A stretch of DNA of 5,866 bases, from NCBI GenBank assembly GCA_031376995.1, contig JANMEO010000048.1, positions 1 through 5,866 of the forward strand. The letters run 5' to 3'. A model generated the notes under the pieces. It was given only the letters and a program-made list of their open reading frames with translations. It did not search any database and was not told the DNA's origin. Both the position numbers and the translations under genes were made by a program. Source of the stretch: CANHBY01 sp031376995. GTDB taxonomy: Bacteria > Pseudomonadota > Gammaproteobacteria > Burkholderiales > Burkholderiaceae_C. This document shows, piece by piece, positions 1-5,866 of this stretch (positions are counted from its first letter, which is position 1; each line of letters begins with the position of its first letter).

Positions 1-2492
1 GGGTCTGCATCCATGATGAAGACAACCTCAGCCTCTAAGCCCTTGGCCCCGTGCACAGTCAGCAGTTGTACGGCATCGGCCCGCGCGGGTGGCATCAATT
101 TCAAGGCACGTTGCTTGAGCGCGCGCACAAAGTTGTACAGCGTGCCATACCGTGCCCCATCCAACACCAAAGTTTGGGCCATCAATGCTTGCAATGCAGC
201 CTGCGCCGCACCCCGCGCTGCTGCGGGGGCGGCAGCCACCATGCGTTCGAGCACTTGGCCTTGATCAAAAATCAGGTCCAACACATCGTGCGCAGGCATG
301 CGGCTTGCGGCCGCAGACCACCGCCCTAGCAAACCACGCGCTCGCTGCATTGCTGGGCTAAAAGCCTCATCTGAATCCGACATCAATGCGGCCCACCACG
401 ACACCTCATGCACAGATCCGGGGGCTTGTTGAGCCGCCTCACGAAGCCGGTTCACACACTGAGCCAACACCATCAAATCATCGTCGCTCACACCAAAAAT
501 AGGACTCCTCAAGGCTCGAGCCAGAGACAAATGATGTTGCCTTGACGCCAAAACATCCAACAAGGCCACCACATCCTGAACCTCAGCAGAATCCATCAAG
601 CGAAAAGATTCTGGCGCTGCAAACGGAATATGCAAAGCTTGCAGCTCTTGCGCCAACAAACGCAACGAGGCACGCTTGCGAGACAACACCTGAATATCTC
701 CTGGTTTGATCGGGGCACCGTTGCGTGGGTTGAGCACTTGCCCACGCACCAGCGCTGCAATCGCTTGCGCCACCTGCTGAGCCTCGTGTTGGCGCACCAA
801 CAGTTGCGGCTCATCACGCGGTGTGGTCAGGGTGTCTCGCCACAAGGAGCTCGCCAAGTCAGGCGTTTCATCTGACGCACCCCGTGGTGGGCGAGGCAAA
901 ATAAACAACCCACAGGGCAAGCCCTCCACAAGGCTGGGTGAGCCACTCACAGCCACCTCGGTGGTGTGCAGACGAAATCCACTGAAAGCCGACTCTTGCT
1001 GAGCTTGCTCAAACACCGCATTGAGGGCATCAAGCACTTCAGGTGCATTACGGCGGGTATGGTCGCAGGTCAGCACTGCGCCACCCAAACCTTGCACCAC
1101 AAAGTCGCGCGCGGCCTCAAACACACGCGGCTCAGCACGACGAAAACGATAAATGCTTTGCTTGGGGTCGCCCACAATAAACACCGACGGCGGCCGCACA
1201 CTGCCATGCGCACCCGACACCGCCGCATCGCCAGACAACCAAGCGTGCAAAGCGTGCCACTGCAAGGGGCTGGTATCTTGAAATTCATCGATCAAAACAT
1301 GACGCACACGGGCATCAAAGCGCTCTTGCATCCAGGCACACAAGCTGCTGTCACCCAGAACCGCCAAAGCACAACGCTCAAGATCAGCCATGTCGGCAAG
1401 CCCTTGCTCAAGCTTGTAGGCGCTGAACTCATCGATCAGCCCAAGAGATAAACGCACCATGCGTGAATGCTCCATATGGGCTTCGTGCTGATGCTGAGCT
1501 TGCCGAAGCCTCAGCAAAACATCGCAAATCTGATCTTGCTCCACGTAGTCACCAAGGCGCTTGCGAGGGGTTAATTTTTCTGTCATCAAGGCCTTGAAAA
1601 CAGCCTCAAACGCCTGACGGTCTTCGCTCAATGCCAGGGCTTCTTCCAAATTTTGAGCCGCCGTTTGCTGCAGCCCTTGTTTCATCTGCAAACGCAATTT
1701 GCGCATCAAGTCGTGCAGCCATTCATTGAGCTGCGGTGATCGAATGGCTGCGCAGGGTTCACTCGTTGAGTCAATGGTAGAAACACCCACCGGCTCCACA
1801 CTGTGAGCCAGCACACCAGCTTGCTGCGCTAGTTCAATCTCAATTCGCTTACCCAAGGCCAACTGCAACCAGCGCTGAAAACTGCTTCGCCCACGCAATT
1901 GAACTTGCGCGTGATAGTCAGCACATAACGCTGGGTCTGCCAGCACACGCTTGTGAAAGCGGCGAAAAATGGCGGGCTCATGGTCTGTCGCATCTTCCAG
2001 CAATCGCATATTAGGACTCAGCTGCAACCGCCCCAGCAACGCCAAGGGAGCCCCCCTAAGCAACTGAGAAAACCACGCGTGAAAAGTGCGAATCTCAACC
2101 ATTCGCCCGCCGCGCAGCAACTCGTCATTCAACGTGGCCAAAACACCCTGAGCCTCCTGGGCCTGAGCATGTGACATGCCCCGAGCACACAACTCTTTGA
2201 TACGCTGCTCTGTGGTTGACGAATTCGCGCTCCAAGCTCGCAACCATTCCACCAAGCGCTCGCGCATTTCAGCCGCTGCTTTGCGGGTGAATGTGATGGC
2301 CAAAATCTCATTGGGACGAGCGCCCTCTAAGAGCGCACGCACAATGCGCGAAACCAACATCCAGGTTTTACCAGCCCCCGCACAAGCCTCGACCACCACA
2401 CTTTGATCCGGGTCGCACGCCGTCGCATAAAACTGCTCTCTTGCGACGCTCTCACCATCCTTGCGGTACGCCGCCACCGAGGGTCCAGTCAC
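1..2492 (-). CDS. addA: AddA-like UvrD-family ATP-dependent DNA helicase (3' end cut by window edge)
   Basis: The minus-strand frame is open from a GTG at 2492 to the window edge, giving 830 complete codons with no stop. Superfamily 1A helicase motifs appear in order: Walker A EACAGAGKTWML (residues 35-46), motif Ia LAITFTRKAAAEM (64-76), TFHAW (136-140), Walker B VLIDEFQDTSP (399-409), motif III FIVGDPKQSIYRF (438-450), motif IV region TRRN (479-482), and motif V TVHGAKGLE (812-820). Motif VI and any C-terminal RecB-type nuclease domain would lie beyond the edge; AddA-type proteins usually exceed 1,000 residues. The likely role is the ATP-driven motor of a cytoplasmic helicase-nuclease acting on broken DNA ends before RecA-dependent repair. 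The GTG start is supported by GGAGGA six bases upstream and a four-base overlap with the AddB-like gene. AddA rather than RecB or plain UvrD is inferred from the partner gene; the helicase assignment itself is very secure. Confidence 0.93.
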   Translation of the reverse strand, partial: MTGPSVAAYRKDGESVAREQFYATACDPDQSVVVEACAGAGKTWMLVSRIVRALLEGARPNEILAITFTRKAAAEMRERLVEWLRAWSANSSTTEQRIKELCARGMSHAQAQEAQGVLATLNDELLRGGRMVEIRTFHAWFSQLLRGAPLALLGRLQLSPNMRLLEDATDHEPAIFRRFHKRVLADPALCADYHAQVQLRGRSSFQRWLQLALGKRIEIELAQQAGVLAHSVEPVGVSTIDSTSEPCAAIRSPQLNEWLHDLMRKLRLQMKQGLQQTAAQNLEEALALSEDRQAFEAVFKALMTEKLTPRKRLGDYVEQDQICDVLLRLRQAQHQHEAHMEHSRMVRLSLGLIDEFSAYKLEQGLADMADLERCALAVLGDSSLCAWMQERFDARVRHVLIDEFQDTSPLQWHALHAWLSGDAAVSGAHGSVRPPSVFIVGDPKQSIYRFRRAEPRVFEAARDFVVQGLGGAVLTCDHTRRNAPEVLDALNAVFEQAQQESAFSGFRLHTTEVAVSGSPSLVEGLPCGLFILPRPPRGASDETPDLASSLWRDTLTTPRDEPQLLVRQHEAQQVAQAIAALVRGQVLNPRNGAPIKPGDIQVLSRKRASLRLLAQELQALHIPFAAPESFRLMDSAEVQDVVALLDVLASRQHHLSLARALRSPIFGVSDDDLMVLAQCVNRLREAAQQAPGSVHEVSWWAALMSDSDEAFSPAMQRARGLLGRWSAAASRMPAHDVLDLIFDQGQVLERMVAAAPAAARGAAQAALQALMAQTLVLDGARYGTLYNFVRALKQRALKLMPPARADAVQLLTVHGAKGLEAEVVFIMDAD

Positions 2493-5179
2493 AAACAGTC
2501 CTCCAAGGAAACCGGCACAGCCACGGGCATTACCCAGTGATCACGTCGGCACAGGCCCCGTGCCTGACAATGGGTACAAGCCGTGCCTTGGCCCAAAGGC
2601 CACAATGGGGCCCCTTGGCGCAAACGTGCCAAATCATGCCCGACCCCCTCAAGCAAGCGTTGGGCGCTGCCAGCCAAATCGGGATGTGCGATTGCTTGCA
2701 GACGATGCCCCTCATCCAAAGGCAAATACGCCGCCTGCAGCACTTCATCAGGGGCCTGCGCGTGCACCAAGGCCGCGTAAAAAGCGAGCTGTGTTTCTTC
2801 CGTGGGCCGTCGCAAACTTTGACGAAGCGCCTGAGCACTGCCAGTTTTGTAATCAATCAACTCCAAGGTGGAGGGTGTGTGGGCCACGCGGTCCAAACGG
2901 TCAATCACACCGTGCATGAGCACCCCCTCCCAAGCCGCAGGTGAAGCCGTGACTTCGCGCTCACCCTCAAGCCAAAACAAACCCTGGGCCTCGCGCTCAA
3001 CCAACCAATCGAGGTAAGGCGTGATGAGTCGCTCGAACGATGCGAAATAAGGCAAAAAATCAACATCATCCCAACCGTGCGCGGCCTGAGACTCTAGTGC
3101 CACCTGACGCAGGTGCTCACGCTCTTCGTCTCGCGGCCGAGGCTCCACACGCTCAGAATGAAAACGCCAAAGCACCTTGTGCAACCAATCGCCATAATCA
3201 CGCTTAGCCGGGCCCAACGCCAACTCATCGACTGACTGAAGCCGAAGCATACGCAGTGCAAAAAATCGATACGGGCAGGCTCGCAGTGCCTCACAAGCAC
3301 TCGCACTCAAGCGCGCAGGCAAAAGCAACGGCGCAGCAGGCCCCATCGCATGCACAGGTTGCGGCACCACCCAGTTGAGCAAACGCACATCCTTGGCCTG
3401 AGGCTGGCCTGCCCAGGCAGGCTTCGCCGCCCCCCAAAGCAACAACAATCGCTCTAGCAAGGGGCTGGGTAAGAGATGCTCATCGATGTCATTCAAACGG
3501 CGCAAAATCGTCAAGCGAGGAACCCGAGTCAACTGCCGCATAGACGCCCACTGGGTCAACAGCGCCATATCGGGTGTCGGCAACCCCAATGCTTGAGATT
3601 GCGATGGCGTGAGCAGCGGATGAAGGCTCTCTGGTGACCCCCAATGCGTTGCATCGGCCCCCGGAAACACCGCAGCTGCAAACGGCCGCAGCACCGCATG
3701 CGACAAGGGTGCGACCACCACCTCAACCTGAGCCCCTGTTGTTGGCACCGAAATCAATGTCGCATTCGCCAAGACTTGATCCACCCAACTGACAAACAAC
3801 GATAAATCAAGGGGCCCCAAGCCATCCACCAAGCGATCAAATTGCACATCAGACACCGAACCATATAAGGCCGACAAAACTTGTACGCCTGCAGCATCCG
3901 ACGCCAAAACCCCCATCAAGCCAAACGCTTTCAAAGCCTCTGTCAAGGCGGCCACCCATCCCCCCAGCAAGCGCGTCGCTGATACCGAAAATTGCTCGCG
4001 ATGGCTCAACACCGCTTGCCACATCAGGGCCGCAGGTGCTGGCACCCCTGACAGCGACACCTGCTCTAAACGACGCCAACCAGAGCGCCGCATGGCCACT
4101 TCCAAAGCCCCCACTGCCTCTTGACGACCCGGCACCAGTTTGAGGGCATCGAGCGCCTCATCAAGCGATGCTTGCGGACTCATCAAGCGCAGCCACGCCA
4201 TGACCAAAGCTGCTGCCGTGGTGGTTGCCAACGGGGACCCCGTTTCATCTTGAATGACCACTTGCTGCCGCGCCAACAGGGCTTGCACGCGTCGCACCAA
4301 CAAGCGGTCTTGAGCCACCAACACCACAGGCAGCTCATTGTTTAACAGGTGATGCAAAACCTGCGCAGCACTGCGCTGCGCTTCCTCTTCAAAATCATCA
4401 CACACAGCCACTTGAAACAGCTCCGGATGAGCCGGCAATCCAGCTTCAGCCTGCGCGGCACTGATTGCTATCGGCCCATCCAAATTTATCCAAGCGCAGG
4501 GACGATGCGGGCATGCGGCCTGCACAATGGCCTGTGCCAGCAGATCGACGCCACCGGCCTGCACTCCCACCCAGGCGGCCACACCCAGCCTCTCACCTTG
4601 CTCAGCAGCAAACAGCGCATCGGTTCGCGCAGGTACGTGCTGAGCTGCCCACTCCAAGGCCAACAAGGCCAAAGCCCGTTCGCGGCCTGCGGGGCCACCC
4701 GTCTCGCCCAACACCTGGCGACACGCTTGCCAATGGCGCTGGCGCCCATGCGGCGGCACCAGTGCGGCAGCACGTGCCAAGCTATGGGCCGTTTTGACAA
4801 CAGCGGTCAACGCATGCTCCAGGGCCAGAGGGTTCATGTCCTGCGCGAGCAAAGCTTGTCGCAGCAAACTGAGGGCTGTGAGGCGGTCCACAGCCACATC
4901 AAAGCTAATCAAACCAGCCTGCGGTGGCGCCGCTGGCAACCATCCTGCTGAGAGGGTTTGCGGTGTCTCAATCCGAGGCAACCACCCGCCCACATGGTGA
5001 GACCAAGCCTGACGCGCCAGGGGCAAATGCCATACCTGGGGCAACAAAATCACCGCCAGCCGCGCATCGACGCCCACGGTGTGCAGCCAAGCATCGACCA
5101 ACTCGGCAACTTCTTTCCACACCTGATTGACCGAAAGACCCAGGGTGGTAGTGAATGCTATGGGAGTGATAGAAAACAT
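2489..5179 (-). CDS. addB: AddB-like protein: inactive helicase fold plus PD-(D/E)XK Fe-S nuclease
   Basis: This is an 896-residue protein, numbered from the ATG at 5179. The N-terminal two thirds resemble the degenerate helicase part of AddB/RecC-like proteins: there is no Walker A GxGKT, but there are LVAQDR (about 287-292), DETGSPLATT (311-320) and a VVAPLSHAVLRPF stretch. The C-terminal nuclease domain shows CPYRFF (Cys635), GDWLHKVLWRFH with His667, GVIDRLD with Asp760, the catalytic IDYKTG with Asp776 and Lys778, and TQLAFY (796-801). It ends with C-x2-C-x5-C (Cys868, Cys871, Cys877). Cys635 plus these three match the four-cysteine iron-sulfur pattern of AddB, Cas4 and Dna2-type nucleases. 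The likely role is cutting one strand during end resection together with the overlapping AddA-like helicase. A TTG at 5197 would add six residues; I prefer the ATG, although neither has a clear Shine-Dalgarno. Burkholderiales members are often named only PD-(D/E)XK nuclease family protein, so the symbol is functional, not proven orthology. Confidence 0.92.
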   Translation of the reverse strand: MFSITPIAFTTTLGLSVNQVWKEVAELVDAWLHTVGVDARLAVILLPQVWHLPLARQAWSHHVGGWLPRIETPQTLSAGWLPAAPPQAGLISFDVAVDRLTALSLLRQALLAQDMNPLALEHALTAVVKTAHSLARAAALVPPHGRQRHWQACRQVLGETGGPAGRERALALLALEWAAQHVPARTDALFAAEQGERLGVAAWVGVQAGGVDLLAQAIVQAACPHRPCAWINLDGPIAISAAQAEAGLPAHPELFQVAVCDDFEEEAQRSAAQVLHHLLNNELPVVLVAQDRLLVRRVQALLARQQVVIQDETGSPLATTTAAALVMAWLRLMSPQASLDEALDALKLVPGRQEAVGALEVAMRRSGWRRLEQVSLSGVPAPAALMWQAVLSHREQFSVSATRLLGGWVAALTEALKAFGLMGVLASDAAGVQVLSALYGSVSDVQFDRLVDGLGPLDLSLFVSWVDQVLANATLISVPTTGAQVEVVVAPLSHAVLRPFAAAVFPGADATHWGSPESLHPLLTPSQSQALGLPTPDMALLTQWASMRQLTRVPRLTILRRLNDIDEHLLPSPLLERLLLLWGAAKPAWAGQPQAKDVRLLNWVVPQPVHAMGPAAPLLLPARLSASACEALRACPYRFFALRMLRLQSVDELALGPAKRDYGDWLHKVLWRFHSERVEPRPRDEEREHLRQVALESQAAHGWDDVDFLPYFASFERLITPYLDWLVEREAQGLFWLEGEREVTASPAAWEGVLMHGVIDRLDRVAHTPSTLELIDYKTGSAQALRQSLRRPTEETQLAFYAALVHAQAPDEVLQAAYLPLDEGHRLQAIAHPDLAGSAQRLLEGVGHDLARLRQGAPLWPLGQGTACTHCQARGLCRRDHWVMPVAVPVSLEDCL
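2499..2504 (-). promoter_or_regulatory. Ribosome binding site deciding the addA-like GTG start
   Basis: GGAGGA on the minus strand lies six bases before the GTG at 2492, inside the last codons of the AddB-like gene. It is the strongest Shine-Dalgarno on this strand at a gene junction. With the GTGA stop/start overlap it fixes the otherwise ambiguous GTG start and suggests that ribosomes finishing the upstream gene reinitiate here, keeping the two subunits balanced. Confidence 0.8.
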
Positions 5180-5234
5180 CTGTGTCAGTGCGCGCAAAGT
5201 TGCGATGTGCTTTGTGTAAAAATTATTGTGCCTT

Positions 5235-5259
5235 GTTGCCGCTGCTTCCGAGCGGCAAC
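5235..5259 (+). repeat. Perfect 9-bp inverted repeat (hairpin) in the thioredoxin 5' leader
   Basis: GTTGCCGCT (5235-5243) and AGCGGCAAC (5251-5259) are perfectly complementary around a 7-base spacer. The stem is GC-rich and ends six bases before the AAGGAA ribosome binding site. No T-run follows on either strand and it lies between divergent genes, so it is not a standard intrinsic terminator. It may be an mRNA-stabilising 5' hairpin, a translational control element, or an operator for a dimeric regulator. The repeat is certain; its role is unknown. Confidence 0.75.
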
Positions 5260-5265
5260 CCCTCT

Positions 5266-5271
5266 AAGGAA
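5266..5271 (+). promoter_or_regulatory. Ribosome binding site of the thioredoxin gene
   Basis: AAGGAA lies six bases before the ATG at 5278. It selects this ATG over the in-frame GTG at 5182, which would add 32 residues unlike any thioredoxin N-terminus and would run through the hairpin. Confidence 0.8.
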
Positions 5272-5277
5272 ACCACC

Positions 5278-5607
5278 ATGAGCAGCCAACTGATCACCAC
5301 CACCACCGACGCTTCTTTTGAAACCGACGTCCTCCAAGCCACCAAGCCCGTGTTGATCGACTACTGGGCTGAATGGTGCGGCCCTTGCAAATCCATCGGC
5401 GTTCTTCTTGAAGAAGTCTCCAACGACTATGTCGGCCGCCTGCAGATCACCAAGATGGACATCGAAAAAAACCGCGAAGTCCCCAGCAAGTTTGGCATCC
5501 GGGCCATTCCGACCCTGATGATCTTCAAAGAAGGCAAGCTGTCTGGCACTCTTGTCGGCAACAAATCAAAAGCCGAATTGACAGCCTTCATAGACAGCCA
5601 TATATAA
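5278..5607 (+). CDS. trxA: Thioredoxin (WCGPC) with an atypical active-site helix
   Basis: This is a 109-residue cytoplasmic thioredoxin, about the normal family length, with no signal peptide. It reduces disulfides in partner proteins and is recycled by thioredoxin reductase. Visible hallmarks are the redox motif WCGPCK (Cys34, Cys37), the buried acidic residue in VLIDYWAEW (Asp28), Lys59 in TKMD, the cis-proline loop RAIPTL (Pro78), FKEG (83-86), and the C-terminal LTAFID. The helix after the active site reads KSIGVLLEEVS, whereas the usual pattern is close to KMIAPILDEIA; the conserved helix-kinking proline (Pro40 in Escherichia coli numbering) is replaced by Val42. The loop also has RAIPT where RGIPT is common. 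The fold and catalytic residues seem intact, so an active enzyme is likely, perhaps with altered partner choice or stability. It is transcribed divergently from the repair operon. The last codons also form a near-consensus promoter. Confidence 0.95.
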   Translation: MSSQLITTTTDASFETDVLQATKPVLIDYWAEWCGPCKSIGVLLEEVSNDYVGRLQITKMDIEKNREVPSKFGIRAIPTLMIFKEGKLSGTLVGNKSKAELTAFIDSHI

Positions 5608-5608
5608 T
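5578..5608 (+). promoter_or_regulatory. Near-consensus sigma-70 promoter inside the 3' end of trxA
   Basis: TTGACA (5578-5583) is a perfect -35 box. It is followed by TATATA (5601-5606) at 17-base spacing or by the perfect -10 TATAAT (5603-5608) at 19-base spacing; the two overlap as TATATAAT. The -10 covers the trxA stop codon. Transcription would start near 5613-5616, just before the first inverted repeat of the leader, and read out of the window to the right, giving the next gene a promoter independent of trxA. Confidence 0.72.
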
Positions 5609-5617
5609 CGCTAATTC

Positions 5618-5664
5618 GCGCATCAAACACAAAGTCAACTGGATTGATTTGCAGTTTGATGCGC
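5618..5664 (+). repeat. Perfect 11-bp inverted repeat at the start of the leader
   Basis: GCGCATCAAAC (5618-5628) and GTTTGATGCGC (5654-5664) are perfectly complementary with a 25-base loop. The stem starts within a few bases of the predicted transcription start. No T-run follows on the plus strand, so it is a poor intrinsic terminator. A protective 5' hairpin or a regulatory fold fits better. The loop carries the first copy of CAAAGTCAAC, which could pair with 5706-5712 in an alternative fold. Confidence 0.75.
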
Positions 5665-5712
5665 CAAGCACTGAATCTTGATTGCCGCTCTGTAGCAGCG
5701 TACTTCGGTTGA
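5659..5712 (+). CDS. Candidate 17-codon leader ORF
   Basis: ATG at 5659 opens a short frame, MRQALNLDCRSVAAYFG, ending at TGA 5710-5712. No good Shine-Dalgarno precedes it, and I do not recognise the peptide. Its interest is positional: the start codon lies in the 3' arm of the 11-bp stem and the stop lies in the 5' arm of the next hairpin, so ribosomes on this frame would disturb both structures, as in attenuation leaders. It may equally be a chance short frame. Confidence 0.22.
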   Translation: MRQALNLDCRSVAAYFG

Positions 5713-5727
5713 TATCAAAGTCAACCG
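5706..5727 (+). repeat. 7-bp hairpin with embedded palindrome TTGATATCAA
   Basis: CGGTTGA (5706-5712) pairs with TCAACCG (5721-5727) around an 8-base loop. TTGATATCAA at 5709-5718 is itself a perfect palindrome, which could be a protein-binding site in DNA. The 5' arm could alternatively pair, more weakly, with TCAAC at 5635-5639 through the direct repeat, so two exclusive folds are possible. Confidence 0.6.
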
Positions 5728-5773
5728 TGCAGCCTCAAGGTACCCAGCGCCCCAAGCCCCCCCTCACTGCACG
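5726..5773 (+). promoter_or_regulatory. C-rich, G-poor rut-like patch flanked by a 7-bp inverted repeat
   Basis: Bases 5741-5775 contain 21 C and 5 G out of 35, the composition expected of a Rho utilisation site. Most of this stretch is the loop between CGTGCAG (5726-5732) and CTGCACG (5767-5773), which would hold it single-stranded. If the next gene is rho, this would be a natural site for autoregulatory premature termination, as known for the Escherichia coli rho leader. The composition and repeat are seen directly; the function is inferred. Confidence 0.4.
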
Positions 5774-5789
5774 CCGTATTTTGATTTTC

Positions 5790-5817
5790 GAGCCTGTGAT
5801 TGCCCTCTTCACAGCTC
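5790..5817 (+). repeat. Hairpin near the 3' end of the leader
   Basis: GAG (5790-5792) plus CTGTGA (5794-5799) pair with TCACAG (5809-5814) plus CTC (5815-5817), leaving one bulged C at 5793 and a 9-base loop. No T-run follows. It lies about 40 bases before the possible ribosome binding site at the window edge, so it could belong to leader control of the next gene or be incidental. Confidence 0.5.
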
Positions 5818-5866
5818 AGGTTTGCGGCTAGTACCCCGTCTCAGTGAATTTGAAAGGTTCGAAGTC

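Larger units (their letters stand above)
5180..5277. promoter_or_regulatory. Divergent intergenic region between addB-like and thioredoxin genes
   Basis: This 98-base gap separates two divergent start codons, so it should hold promoters for both directions. An AT-rich patch (TAAAAATTATTG, 5217-5228) sits in the middle and is the best candidate for a -10 region, but I find no well-spaced -35/-10 pair on either strand. TTGCGA at 5200-5205 with TATTGT at 5225-5230 is a weak possibility for the thioredoxin gene. The right half holds a strong hairpin, annotated separately. Confidence 0.5.
5608..5866 (+). other. Structured leader region upstream of an off-window gene (rho by inference)
   Basis: The 259 bases after trxA hold no convincing full-length gene on the plus strand. 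They contain several inverted repeats, a 10-base direct repeat CAAAGTCAAC (5630-5639 and 5716-5725), a C-rich stretch, and AAAGG (5853-5857), which would be a well-placed ribosome binding site if a start codon follows the last base. No T-run marks a terminator for trxA. Together with the promoter in the trxA tail, this reads as a long 5' leader. The trxA-rho gene order is common in Burkholderiales, so rho is the expected next gene, but it cannot be seen here. Confidence 0.55.

Noticed and set aside
966..1451. 161-codon open frame on the plus strand
   Set aside because: It is antisense to the helicase, covering the Walker B and motif III codons whose conservation explains this sequence; no ribosome binding site or recognisable product.
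1..2492. Helicase as a broken gene
   Set aside because: The frame is continuous with motifs I to V in order; it is simply cut by the window edge, with no stop or frameshift seen.
2441..2944. Two overlapping plus-strand frames of 152 and 167 codons
   Set aside because: Both are opposite the nuclease domain codons and the addB/addA junction; they show no family features.
4349..4951. 200-codon open frame on the plus strand
   Set aside because: It lies wholly antisense to the well-supported AddB-like gene, its product is low-complexity and unlike known families, and long antisense frames are common opposite GC-rich genes.
5182..5277. 32-residue N-terminal extension of the thioredoxin from GTG 5182
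   Set aside because: The extension is cysteine-rich but unlike thioredoxin N-termini, crosses a strong hairpin, and the ATG at 5278 has its own AAGGAA at good spacing.
5618..5664. Intrinsic terminator for trxA
   Set aside because: The 11-bp stem has a 25-base loop and no T-run after it, so it does not fit a Rho-independent terminator.
1..5866. Mobile element, CRISPR array, tRNA, phage or defence island
   Set aside because: No transposase, regularly spaced repeats, tRNA-like fold or attachment-site duplication was seen; gene content and layout are those of core chromosome.

Overview
This window looks like core chromosome from a beta-proteobacterium, most likely order Burkholderiales and perhaps Comamonadaceae. 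That assignment rests on remembered family resemblance of the proteins, on moderately GC-rich coding sequence, and on an AddB-like / AddA-like pair running divergently from a thioredoxin gene. I could not run a search to confirm it.

Layout. Bases 1-5179 are filled by two minus-strand genes read from right to left. The first (2489-5179) encodes an AddB-like protein with a degenerate helicase-like N-terminal part and a C-terminal PD-(D/E)XK nuclease domain with a probable iron-sulfur cluster. The second (1-2492, cut by the left edge) encodes a UvrD/AddA-type superfamily 1 helicase with motifs I to V visible. They overlap by four bases (GTGA), so they form a translationally coupled operon and probably one heterodimeric helicase-nuclease that processes double-strand DNA ends for recombinational repair. 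A 98-base divergent intergenic region (5180-5277) follows, with a strong hairpin on the thioredoxin side. A thioredoxin gene (5278-5607, plus strand) comes next. The last 259 bases (5608-5866) contain no convincing full gene.

The right-hand end is the least ordinary part. A near-consensus sigma-70 promoter lies inside the last codons of the thioredoxin gene and points rightward. It would launch a transcript with a long leader containing several inverted repeats, a possible 17-codon leader ORF, a C-rich/G-poor rut-like patch, and an AAAGG at the very edge. In many Burkholderiales the gene after this thioredoxin is rho, so this is plausibly the 5' leader of rho. That gene is outside the window, so its identity is inference.

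I see no mobile element, CRISPR array, tRNA, rRNA or defence island here. No whole new system is evident. The best leads are the structured leader with its embedded promoter and the unusual active-site helix of the thioredoxin.
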